Positions 1 through 5,988 of a DNA stretch of 6,182 bases are shown here, one piece after another; the first letter of the stretch is position 1, and each line of letters starts with the position of its first letter. The notes beneath the pieces are model-generated. The model was given only the letters and a program-made list of their open reading frames with translations, was not told the origin of the DNA and searched no databases. This stretch comes from Fidelibacterota bacterium (GTDB lineage Bacteria; Fidelibacterota; UBA2242): the NCBI GenBank assembly GCA_023133185.1, contig JAGLWX010000220.1:1-6182 (forward strand). The letters are read 5' to 3'. Position numbers and translations under genes: made by a program.

Positions 1-518
1 TACAAGTGTGACATGACACTAGTGATACGATTCCATTTGGATTTGTAGATGATTTTTGCTTTACACTATTGTTATCAGAAAGATTTTGGAAATATGATTA
101 TAATACCCCTTATTACCATACAATTAATGATAAAATTGAAAATTTTAACATGAATTATTTCCATAAGATTGCAAAACTTGGAATTGCAACAACTGCTGAA
201 CTGGCGTTGAATGGTTTACCAACAGCAATTGAAAATGAATCTGTGACTATGTTTAATCAATTTCAACTTTTCCAGAATTATCCTAATCCTTTTAATGCAA
301 GCACAAATATTTCTTACTTTTTACCCTTCAATGATTCTGTTATTTTAAGAATTTATGACCTCAATGGAAAATTAGTGCAAACAATCTCACCCGGACATCA
401 AACCAGTGGAATTAATCACCTGTTGTTTGATGGTTCTCATTTGTCCTCCGGCATATATTTTTATCAAATTCGAGGAACAGGTCGCTCTATGGTTAATAAG
501 ATGATTCTGCTGAAATAG
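1..518 (+). pseudogene. 3' end of an M28-family zinc peptidase with T9SS type A sorting domain, frame disrupted at the window start
   Basis: The open frame runs from the codon at 12 to the TAG at 516-518. It holds the last part of an M28 peptidase domain: the SD-x-x-PF block (Ser-Asp codons 21-26) and PYYHT-x-x-D, whose His (117-119) corresponds to the final zinc ligand of the family. After about 25 residues of linker a complete T9SS type A sorting domain follows (261-515), with QNYPNPFN, the IYDLNGK strand, a SGIYFY strand and a terminal KMILLK. Such proteins are exported by Sec, passed through the outer membrane by T9SS, and released or anchored with the C-terminal domain removed. The frame is closed by TGA at 9-11, directly before the conserved SD motif, so upstream coding sequence cannot enter it without a frameshift. 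Removing one copy of the 5-bp tandem repeat at 9-18 joins frame 1 to this frame as YKCDTSDTIPF, which looks like an intact M28 sequence. The gene is therefore probably a frameshifted pseudogene, or carries an assembly error. The 5' part lies outside the window. A TTG at 69 is unlikely to be a real start because it lies inside the peptidase domain. Confidence 0.75.
9..18 (+). repeat. 5-bp tandem duplication TGACA x2 causing a frameshift
   Basis: TGACA occurs twice in direct succession (9-13, 14-18). With one copy removed, the M28 peptidase frame reads continuously across this point. With two copies, the frame shifts and a TGA appears. The repeat is seen directly. The view that it is the disrupting mutation is an inference from frame continuity and the conserved SD-x-x-PF motif just after it. 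Confidence 0.7.
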
Positions 519-553
519 TATCATATAGAATTATAAATATTTTAGTTATACAT

Positions 554-570
554 AGAAAGTAGGAAAGGAT
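554..570 (+). repeat. Left arm of a perfect 17-nt inverted repeat flanking the 590-1237 gene
   Basis: The sequence AGAAAGTAGGAAAGGAT is exactly reverse-complementary to 1259-1275. This arm lies between the end of the peptidase gene and the ribosome binding site at 581, so it falls in the probable 5' untranslated region. Pairing stops at once on both sides of the 17 bases. No obvious target-site duplication flanks it. Confidence 0.9.
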
Positions 571-580
571 ATAAACAAAA

Positions 581-586
581 GAGGTG
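581..586 (+). promoter_or_regulatory. Ribosome binding site deciding the start of the exported protein
   Basis: GAGGTG, followed by ATT, continues the complement of the 16S rRNA 3' end and precedes ATG 590 by three bases. A GTG at 584 in the same frame overlaps this Shine-Dalgarno sequence, so it is better read as part of the site than as the start. Confidence 0.65.
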
Positions 587-589
587 ATT

Positions 590-1237
590 ATGATTAGTCG
601 CAAATTCCATTTAGTTTTTGTTTTATCATTATTGTGTATTGTTTTTTTCATGTTTTGTGAACAGAATTATTCAACTGAACCAGAAGCAATAGTAAATGCG
701 TCAAAATCTCAAGTTAAACCAGATAATGGCTATAGAGTTCCTTGTGCAAATCGTTGGTATGCTGATCGATTGTTTGATGCAACTACTAATTTTTCATGGG
801 ATCCATGCCAGGATGGAAATGAACAAGAAATTGAGGGTGATGATTGCGCTTATTTATGGGCTGCTTTTAATCCTTACTGGGATGAAGATTTGAATAGTCT
901 AGCATGCGGTGAGTCAATCCCAGCAAGTTTGCCCTCTATGCCAAGTTTCACTAAAGTAACAAATGAAAGAAATCCAAGTATGAAATGGGACTTTATGTGG
1001 GCACACTATCATGTTATAAAAAGAAAAATAGGCGTCTCCGGCTCATGGACAACACCATATTCATACACTGTCCCATTAGAGGCAATGCAAAGCGCACCAG
1101 ACACTACATGGACAGATACATCGATTAATCTGCTTCGTTTTGAAGATATTGTTTATTACAAAATCTATGGAAAAGTGTGGACAGAAGAATCTTCAACTGC
1201 TCCCCAGATTATTTGGGATAACAGACCACAAAAGTGA
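590..1237 (+). CDS. Unrecognised exported Trp- and Cys-rich protein, possible lipoprotein
   Basis: This is a 215-residue protein starting at ATG 590 just after a GAGGTG ribosome binding site; GTG 584 would add two residues. The N-terminus (MISRK, then a hydrophobic run to about residue 22) is a signal peptide or membrane anchor. Cys23, followed by Glu-Gln, could be the lipidated residue, but the preceding FMF is not a canonical lipobox, so lipidation is uncertain. The presumed mature part has four cysteines (52, 73, 86, 106), enough for two disulfides. It also has many tryptophans, about ten in all (for example 56, 70, 90, 97, 133, 137, 153, 174, 197, 209), and ends in a probable beta-rich region. 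There is no T9SS sorting domain, and I do not recognise a family. Very low GC at the 5' end and the flanking perfect inverted repeat (554-570 and 1259-1275) suggest a self-contained, possibly acquired, unit. I am fairly sure it is a real gene, given the signal sequence, ribosome binding site and sensible amino-acid composition. Confidence 0.75.
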   Translation: MISRKFHLVFVLSLLCIVFFMFCEQNYSTEPEAIVNASKSQVKPDNGYRVPCANRWYADRLFDATTNFSWDPCQDGNEQEIEGDDCAYLWAAFNPYWDEDLNSLACGESIPASLPSMPSFTKVTNERNPSMKWDFMWAHYHVIKRKIGVSGSWTTPYSYTVPLEAMQSAPDTTWTDTSINLLRFEDIVYYKIYGKVWTEESSTAPQIIWDNRPQK

Positions 1238-1258
1238 ATATTTTAATTTAAACTAAAC

Positions 1259-1275
1259 ATCCTTTCCTACTTTCT
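1259..1275 (-). repeat. Right arm of a perfect 17-nt inverted repeat flanking the 590-1237 gene
   Basis: This is the exact reverse complement of 554-570. It begins 21 bases after the stop codon of the exported-protein gene. In a transcript covering the gene, the two arms could pair the 5' leader with the 3' trailer. In DNA they would be the ends of a 722-bp unit. It is followed by a G-rich patch (GGGGTGGGG, 1281-1289). Confidence 0.9.
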
Positions 1276-1312
1276 CCGTTGGGGTGGGGTAGTGTTCTAT
1301 TTGGAGGTTTAT

Positions 1313-1330
1313 TAATTATTTCAATAATTA
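1313..1330. repeat. AT-only palindrome, weak terminator candidate
   Basis: TAATTATT and AATAATTA form an 8-bp inverted repeat with a two-base spacer, between the plus-strand exported-protein gene and the minus-strand small ORF. The position would suit a shared bidirectional terminator. However, the stem has no G-C pair, the loop is very small, and only a short T run follows, so the function is doubtful. Confidence 0.3.
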
Positions 1331-1371
1331 TTTAGGAGTGTTTGAATAATCCTATTAAAAGGAATATAGTA

Positions 1372-1674
1372 CTAATTATCAAATATCTTTTTCCTTGCTC
1401 TCTTAAGAAGCATAAGCAACATTGTAAGCCGTATAACTATAATAAGAAAAAATCCTGCAAGAGCAATTACAATATATGAACGAGTATCAAACTTCATAAT
1501 AACATCTAAAGCAGTTTGTCCTTCTGCTAAATCAAAACTGATTTCTTCAGGATTATAAGAAATTGTAAAAGGAATTAATGCTCCTGCAATTAAACCAAGA
1601 ACAAGCAACATCATTTCCAAACTTGCTCGATTCGCACCCCATTCTGTTTTCCCATTTTGTAAGAAGTGAGACAA
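1372..1674 (-). CDS. Hypothetical small protein with two transmembrane segments
   Basis: A 100-codon frame is bounded upstream by a TAA at 1702-1704. The only early start is TTG at 1674, with no visible ribosome binding site. The first ATG codons (1614 and 1611) fall at residues 21-22, right at the first hydrophobic segment. The product would have TM1 at about residues 21-39, a 25-residue polar and acidic loop, TM2 at about 66-90 (with Arg82 inside), and a basic KRARKK tail. This predicts both termini in the cytoplasm. I recognise no family. The well-formed membrane hairpin with a positive cytoplasmic end argues for real coding. The poor start argues that this is a remnant whose 5' end has decayed, or a chance ORF. 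Confidence 0.4.
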   Translation of the reverse strand: MSHFLQNGKTEWGANRASLEMMLLVLGLIAGALIPFTISYNPEEISFDLAEGQTALDVIMKFDTRSYIVIALAGFFLIIVIRLTMLLMLLKRARKKIFDN

Positions 1675-2005
1675 TATATAAATACTTTTCGTGCTAATTT
1701 TTTATAGCAATTGAATCCAGAAATACTAAACCAAATTCTGAAGTGGTAATATCCCGTTATAAAGACCTTGAAATCGTGAGGTTTAAACAAAACTTGCTTT
1801 GAAAATAGATAATGATGCCAAAAAGAAAAAACTGTAGATTAAAATCACTTCTTTATTACATAAAGTCTCTGGAATTCTATCCCGAATTTGTCAAATGGGA
1901 TTTTTAGGTATAAAACATTTCTTATGTCTCAAGGAGACCTCTTGTGAGGTAATTTAGTACAGTGATATTTAATATACGGAAAATCTGCTAAATGATTTTT
2001 CTGAT
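1675..2005. other. Intergenic stretch without a convincing gene
   Basis: About 330 bp of AT-rich sequence lie between the small membrane ORF and the PKD/PD40 gene. It contains a 31-codon plus-strand frame (1812-1907) with no ribosome binding site and no recognisable motif, and a 5-bp hairpin (ACCTC/GAGGT, 1937-1950). A 6-bp AAAATC/GATTTT inverted repeat (1980-1985, 1994-1999) lies just after the stop of the minus-strand gene and may be a weak terminator. Nothing here is strong enough to annotate on its own. Confidence 0.5.
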
Positions 2006-3163
2006 CTATCTCATAAACTCCGGCGCTGTTACCGCCCAGATTTCCATTTTTCGATTGCTGTCGGCTAGTTCTGCTTCAAAGGCGATTAAATTCCCGTCAC
2101 TCGACCAGGTCGGATACCAGGTATGATCAAAACCTTCCAGGATGCCGGTATAAATTTTCCCGGTTTCATAATTTAGGATTAACAGATGATTATCCGGTTC
2201 GAATCCAAGCATTATCCATTTTCCATCGGGTGACCAGTCAATTTTAAAACCGATGTCTGAAACAGTGAATTCCTTTAGAATGCTTCGGGAACTGAAATCA
2301 ATGATTTCGAGTTTGTCGGATACTTCAGGGTAGGCAAGTTTCCTATATAATGCCAGATATTGACCATCCGGCGACCAGCAACTTTCATATGCCTTGTTGG
2401 AAAAAAGGACTAAAGAATCACCTTCGACATCATACAGATTTGTCTTTTCGTGATACATCATTATCCATTTACCATCAGGCGACCAATGTCGGGTCATTCC
2501 ATATCCCGGAATTTCCTGTATTTGACCTGTTGCTAATTCAATAATGTATATGTTATTGTTTGCTTCGTAGCAGATTTTTTCACCATCAGGTGACCATTCT
2601 GGGAAATTATGAAACATGTTCGGATTGGCTGTCGTAATCTGCACCGGTTGTCCGACAGGATATTCCACTACATAGATTTGATTTAAATTATTGGTTGAGC
2701 GCCAGTCAAAGGCAATCCGGTTGCTGCCATCCGGACACCAGTCGATATTACCCTGGAAAGAACCGCTTTCGTTGTTAGTAATTTGGATCATTTCCTGAAC
2801 ATAGACGTGAATGGAACTTTCGTTCAGATCTCCCAGGCTGTCTTTTAGAGTGACTTCGGTTTCATAGGTTCCCGGCGTATTAAACCGGTGAGTAATACTG
2901 AATGAATCGATCCAGTCTGTATCATAAGTGCCATCGCTGTCAAAATCCCAGCGTATCTGAAAATTATCTGTGTTTTCCAGGGTGTCAGTATCTGATAATA
3001 TACTGATTGAAAATTTGAATTCAGTATATTTTGTACCAAAATCAGGATAGCAAGTAATACCGGCTTCAAATTCACTCTCGTCATTGACTTCATTGTTATC
3101 GTCGCAAGTTTGAGAGAGAATTAGTAAGACAAAAACCAATAAAAAGACAAAGAACTTTTTCAT
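2006..3163 (-). CDS. Exported PKD domain and WD40-like (PD40/TolB-type) beta-propeller protein, probable lipoprotein
   Basis: The protein has 385 residues from ATG 3163, chosen because GGAGG sits five bases upstream; an in-frame GTG at 3175 overlaps that site. The N-terminus MKKFF plus a hydrophobic run ends at Cys20, followed by Asp-Asp. It looks like a lipoprotein signal, though SQTC is a loose lipobox. Residues of about 35-123 form a PKD-type immunoglobulin-like domain, with WDFDSDG at 72-78 and the HRFNTPGTYE turn. Six WD40-like motifs of the W-S-P-D-G type follow, with Trp at about 142, 190, 227, 263, 310 and 353 (the last is WSSDG). They are spaced 36-48 residues apart, as expected for blades of a TolB-like six-bladed propeller. 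Proteins of this type sit in the periplasm or on the outer membrane and bind partner proteins or ligands; no enzymatic residues are evident. There is no T9SS sorting domain. The gene stands alone, with long gaps on both sides. The substrate or partner is unknown. Confidence 0.88.
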   Translation of the reverse strand: MKKFFVFLLVFVLLILSQTCDDNNEVNDESEFEAGITCYPDFGTKYTEFKFSISILSDTDTLENTDNFQIRWDFDSDGTYDTDWIDSFSITHRFNTPGTYETEVTLKDSLGDLNESSIHVYVQEMIQITNNESGSFQGNIDWCPDGSNRIAFDWRSTNNLNQIYVVEYPVGQPVQITTANPNMFHNFPEWSPDGEKICYEANNNIYIIELATGQIQEIPGYGMTRHWSPDGKWIMMYHEKTNLYDVEGDSLVLFSNKAYESCWSPDGQYLALYRKLAYPEVSDKLEIIDFSSRSILKEFTVSDIGFKIDWSPDGKWIMLGFEPDNHLLILNYETGKIYTGILEGFDHTWYPTWSSDGNLIAFEAELADSNRKMEIWAVTAPEFMR

Positions 3164-3168
3164 TTTAT

Positions 3169-3173
3169 CCTCC
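3169..3173 (-). promoter_or_regulatory. Ribosome binding site GGAGG that decides start 3163
   Basis: On the minus strand GGAGG is followed by ATAAA and then ATG. This favours ATG 3163 over the in-frame GTG at 3175, which overlaps the site. Confidence 0.75.
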
Positions 3174-3189
3174 ACTCTGTTACTGAATG

Positions 3190-3218
3190 AAGATATGAAC
3201 TTAATATGTAAATGTAAA
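3190..3218 (-). promoter_or_regulatory. Putative sigma70-like promoter of the PKD/PD40 gene
   Basis: On the minus strand TTTACA (3218-3213) is followed after 17 bases by TATCTT (3195-3190). Transcription would start near 3183 and leave a leader of about 20 bases that includes the GGAGG site. The spacing is good and the boxes are moderate matches. FCB bacteria often use a different promoter consensus, so this remains a prediction. Confidence 0.35.
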
Positions 3219-3625
3219 GTGATTTTAATAAATATTCACTAAACCTCATAATCAATTCAGATCTTTGTTCATCCTGAAGAATTCAAATTTCTGAGCGGCT
3301 ATAATCGCAGAAGATCTTTTAAAAATATGATACCCGAGTTTTTCATAGAACACTCATCAAACCTGAATCAATAAAATAATTTTTCACAATTTTTAAAATC
3401 CTCTTTCTATCAGATGCTTTTAAATTACGAAATAACCGCTAAATCACACCGGGCGAACCGATTCCATTTCGTTTATATGAAAGCAACCGCTTTTAATTGC
3501 CAAAATTTATAGTTCACGCTTAACCATCAAATGACTACTGAATTACAATTGAATGACAGCGAAGCGAATGACTGATAACACAATACTCCATTACTCTATC
3601 TTTCATACTTCGTTGTGGTTGAAAA
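3219..3625. other. Long intergenic region, no gene seen
   Basis: About 400 bp lie between the promoter region of the PKD/PD40 gene and the end of mtnA. All frames are broken by stops at short intervals. The longest stretch I read (plus strand, about 3252-3375) has no start codon at a sensible place and no familiar motif. Towards mtnA there is a short imperfect repetition of GAATGAC (near 3551 and 3568). I see no tRNA, clear terminator or mobile-element end. Confidence 0.5.
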
Positions 3626-4651
3626 TCATGAGGGTTTTTTAAAATAATAGGGTGGGCGAAAAACCTGTTGTTCAGTAATAATCGCTGCAATGAGTGAATT
3701 CGGGGTTACATCAAAAGCCGGTGAAATGGCGGGGCAATCTTCCGGCGCTATCTTTACACCGAATATCTCACGGACTTCCGCGCCTGACCGTTCTTCAATG
3801 ACAATCTCTTTGCCGTTGGAAATCAACGGATCGATTGTTGAGGAAGGCGCTGCAATGTAAAATGGGACTTCATGATATTTTGCCAGAACCGCCAGTCCGT
3901 ACGTGCCGATTTTATTGGCAGTGTCGCCGTTGGCGGCGATTCGATCGGCTCCCACGATCACAGCATCCGTTTTCCCGGATGACATTATATAGGCTGCCAT
4001 ATTATCACTGATGAGAGTGAAGGGAACATTCTCCTGCATTAACTCCCATGCGGTCAGCCGTGAGCCTTGCAATAAGGGGCGGGTTTCATCAACGAAAACA
4101 TGGATATTCTTACCGGACTTGTGGGCTGTGATAATGATTCCCAGCGCTGTGCCCAATCCGCCGGTCGCTAAGCCTCCGGTATTGCAATGAGTCAGAATTC
4201 CGGCATTTTGTGGAATAAGCGATTGACCGTTTTTTGCGATTCGGAGACACATGTCAATATCTTCCTGATGAATTTTCTGCGCCTCGTTTAACAAGCGTTC
4301 CCAGATCATCGGAACCGGCGCGCCTGTGAGAGATTGCGCCAGATTTTTCATTCGTTGCAGCGCCCAGGATAGATTGACAGCAGTAGGACGGGTGTTCCGG
4401 AGTATATCGGAGATTTCAGTGATTTTTGAAAGAAATAAATCCTTCGAAGCATTTGCAAAGGGTTTTAAGCCCAGTACAAGTCCGAAAGCGGCGGCGATTC
4501 CTATAGCCGGAGCTCCGCGAATTGACAGGCGTTTAATGGCGACCGCCATTTCGTTATGATCGTGGATTTCGATTTTTTTATATTCAACCGGTAATAGCGT
4601 TTGATCGACAATATATAACCGGTTGTTTTCCCAGAATAACGGTTTTATCAT
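3626..4651 (-). CDS. mtnA: S-methyl-5-thioribose-1-phosphate isomerase (MtnA)
   Basis: MtnA converts 5-methylthioribose 1-phosphate to 5-methylthioribulose 1-phosphate in the cytoplasmic methionine salvage pathway. It belongs to the aldose-ketose isomerase group related to eIF2B subunits. From ATG 4651 the protein has 341 residues, the usual family length. It begins MIKPLFW, the typical MtnA opening before LYIVDQTLLP. Clear signatures follow: SIRGAPAIGIAAAFG (about 43-57), the catalytic-cysteine block THCNTGGLATGG (Cys156), DETRPLLQGSRLTAWEL, and GADRIAANGDTANKIGT with the catalytic Asp236. Cys and Asp are 80 residues apart, as in the Bacillus enzyme (Cys160/Asp240). An in-frame ATG at 4720 has a weak AGG eight bases upstream and would add 23 residues with no family counterpart. 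I prefer 4651 by homology, although it lacks a clear ribosome binding site. The PfkB-family kinase gene lies upstream on the same strand. No other methionine salvage genes are visible in the window. Confidence 0.96.
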   Translation of the reverse strand: MIKPLFWENNRLYIVDQTLLPVEYKKIEIHDHNEMAVAIKRLSIRGAPAIGIAAAFGLVLGLKPFANASKDLFLSKITEISDILRNTRPTAVNLSWALQRMKNLAQSLTGAPVPMIWERLLNEAQKIHQEDIDMCLRIAKNGQSLIPQNAGILTHCNTGGLATGGLGTALGIIITAHKSGKNIHVFVDETRPLLQGSRLTAWELMQENVPFTLISDNMAAYIMSSGKTDAVIVGADRIAANGDTANKIGTYGLAVLAKYHEVPFYIAAPSSTIDPLISNGKEIVIEERSGAEVREIFGVKIAPEDCPAISPAFDVTPNSLIAAIITEQQVFRPPYYFKKPS

Positions 4652-4741
4652 AAATTGTAATAGTTTACCACTGATTTTCACCCCGTTAGATATCTTTGTT
4701 AAATAAAAAAATGAATTCATATATAAAACCTATCTAATGGG

Positions 4742-4831
4742 GTGAACGGAGTTACACTGAATTATCAAAATATTCTTCTCATTCTCTTAATCGTGATGTT
4801 TTTTTTCATAGGAATTACTCTGGAAAAGTAA
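4742..4831 (+). CDS. Possible tiny single-span membrane peptide
   Basis: A 29-codon frame starts at GTG 4742 and ends at TAA 4829-4831. After NYQN it encodes a compact hydrophobic span (ILLILLIVMFFFIGI) followed by TLEK. The same frame also offers CTG 4757, five bases after a GGAG (4748-4751). Its composition is what one expects of a small membrane protein, and it lies divergent to mtnA in the gap before the kinase gene. Against it: the start codons are non-ATG, the low-complexity T-rich DNA would code hydrophobic residues by chance, and there is no homologue I can name. It is a candidate only. Confidence 0.25.
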   Translation: MNGVTLNYQNILLILLIVMFFFIGITLEK

Positions 4832-4932
4832 TTGATTGTGCCTCATCCTGATTTGTTATCTTTGTCATAGCTTTGTTTTCTACAAGAATTCTCTTTTTAA
4901 CAACGAGATCATTTCGATCATTTTATATTTTT

Positions 4933-4964
4933 TTCTGTGCTATTCCGTGTCCTTCAGTGGTAAG
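4933..4964. repeat. Possible member of a CACAGAG/CACGGA-type dispersed intergenic repeat
   Basis: The stretch TTCTGTGCTATTCCGTGTCC followed by TTCAGTGGTAAG has the rhythm of the well-known environmental intergenic motif that reads CTCTGTG..CCGTG..AGTGGTAA on one strand (ACCAC..GGACACGGAA on the other). It lies in the noncoding gap just past the kinase stop codon. Only one copy is in the window, so the assignment rests on resemblance from memory. Confidence 0.3.
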
Positions 4965-4989
4965 ATATTATCATAAATTTAATTCAATG

Positions 4990-5895
4990 TTAAAGAGTTA
5001 CCATCTGTCTCAGGGTTTTGTAACGGGACTCGATCTGATTTTTCGTCAAATCTGTTAAACCGTCAACGCTGAAATCCTCCACTACAAAAGATCCCATAAT
5101 ACTGCCGTAAATAAGGGCTTTTTTCATTGTGCGGAAATTGACATCGCCGCAAGCGGCAAGATATCCCATGAAACCGCCGGCAAAACCATCGCCTGCTCCG
5201 GTCGGATCGGTCGGTTGATAAACCGGATAAGCGGGGACAAAAAACAGCGATCTTTGATAACTCAAGTACACTCCATGCTCGCCTTTTTTTATTATGACAT
5301 ATTTCGGACCCATTTCATGAACTTTATCCAGGCCCTTCAGGAGATTTAATTCGCCGGTGAGCAGATTCAACTCACTATCATTAATTAATAAGAGATCGAC
5401 CTTCTCAATGACCTTTCTCAAATCATCGGGAGTGCTTTCGATCCAGAGGTTCATTGTGTCCAGAGCGGTGAACCTGGGTTTTTGCAGCTGATTCAACACA
5501 TCCAATTGCAGAGCAGGTTGAATATTACCGAGAAAGAGAAAAGGCGATTGCTGATAATCGGGAGGAATAACAGGCTTAAAATCCGCGAACACATTCAAAT
5601 GTGTGTAAAGAGTATCGCGAATATTAATATCTTTATGATAGACGCCGCCCCAGCGGAATGTTTTTCCTTCGGCGATTTCAAGTCCATGAGTGTCAACGTT
5701 ATGGTCGTATAACATCTTTATGGCATCCTCGGGATAATCCTTTCCGGCTACTCCTACGATCATGACATGTGTGAAGTGGGATGCTGCCATAGAAAAGAAA
5801 ATCGCGCTGCCGCCCAGCGTATTCCGGCGCTCTCCAAAGGGCGTCTTTACATCGTCAAATGCCACTGATCCGATTACAAGAACAGAATTTTTCAT
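4990..5895 (-). CDS. PfkB-family carbohydrate/nucleoside kinase
   Basis: This is a cytoplasmic ribokinase-fold kinase that transfers the gamma-phosphate of ATP to a sugar or nucleoside hydroxyl. From ATG 5895 it has 301 residues; a GGGA about seven bases upstream supports this start. A TTG at 5919 would add eight residues not needed by the fold. Visible features are the N-terminal strand VLVIGSVAFD, the LGGSA substrate-side glycine pair (about 28-29), VGVAGKD, and LLINDSELNLLTG, the usual N-x-x-E-like region. The C-terminal PfkB signature DPTGAGDGFAGGF follows, with catalytic Asp at about 236. The GKTFRWGG...RDTLYTHLNVFADF block and the LGNIQPALQLDVL region resemble a conserved, poorly characterised 'sugar kinase' subgroup rather than ribokinase or fructokinase proper. 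The substrate is not settled. The gene precedes mtnA on the same strand with a gap of about 270 bp, so a role with methylthioribose, ribose or adenosine salvage is possible but only inferred. It is divergent from the NUDIX gene. Confidence 0.9.
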   Translation of the reverse strand: MKNSVLVIGSVAFDDVKTPFGERRNTLGGSAIFFSMAASHFTHVMIVGVAGKDYPEDAIKMLYDHNVDTHGLEIAEGKTFRWGGVYHKDINIRDTLYTHLNVFADFKPVIPPDYQQSPFLFLGNIQPALQLDVLNQLQKPRFTALDTMNLWIESTPDDLRKVIEKVDLLLINDSELNLLTGELNLLKGLDKVHEMGPKYVIIKKGEHGVYLSYQRSLFFVPAYPVYQPTDPTGAGDGFAGGFMGYLAACGDVNFRTMKKALIYGSIMGSFVVEDFSVDGLTDLTKNQIESRYKTLRQMVTL

Positions 5896-5988
5896 ATCAA
5901 TCCCAATTTTAGTTATCAAATTTACAAGGGAAAATACGAAATTATAGTTTTGTTTTCAATATACTTTATCATTGGGTAAATTAGCTCC
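5896..5988. promoter_or_regulatory. Divergent promoter region between kinase and NUDIX genes
   Basis: These 93 AT-rich bases separate two divergent starts. Towards the kinase (minus strand), TTGAAA (5959-5954) and TATTTT (5936-5931) are 17 bases apart. TAAATTTG (5924-5917) also matches the -7 element TAnnTTTG used by Bacteroidota, but without a partner TTG at the expected distance. Towards the NUDIX gene only a -10-like TATACT (5960-5965) is apparent. The location makes promoters here almost certain. The exact boxes are not certain. Confidence 0.35.

Noticed and set aside
1281..1289. G-rich GGGGTGGGG as a G-quadruplex
   Set aside because: Only two G runs are present close together; a quadruplex needs four.
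1259..1300. Integron attC site after the exported-protein gene
   Set aside because: GTTGGGG resembles half of a core site, but it does not match GTTRRRY. No partner core or short palindrome is present, and the inverted repeat spans the whole gene instead.
1812..1907. 31-codon plus-strand ORF beginning ATG ATG
   Set aside because: It has no ribosome binding site and no recognisable motif, and this length is expected by chance.
1937..1950. ACCTC-TTGT-GAGGT hairpin as terminator
   Set aside because: The stem is only 5 bp, there is no T run, and it lies over 50 bases from the nearest stop codon.
3291..3350. Sequence shared between 1291-1300 (reverse complement) and the ATAGAACACT near 3346
   Set aside because: Only 10 bases match; several such matches are expected by chance in a window of this size.
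4326..4559. Plus-strand frame opposite mtnA as a gene
   Set aside because: It lies antisense inside the well-supported mtnA coding region and has no motif of its own. The same holds for the plus-strand frames at 2350-2544 (opposite the PKD/PD40 gene) and 5482-5712 (opposite the kinase).
4907..4923. Direct repeat GATCATTT x2 as a regulatory site
   Set aside because: An 8-bp repeat with a one-base spacer in low-complexity AT-rich DNA. It lies downstream of the kinase stop rather than at a promoter.
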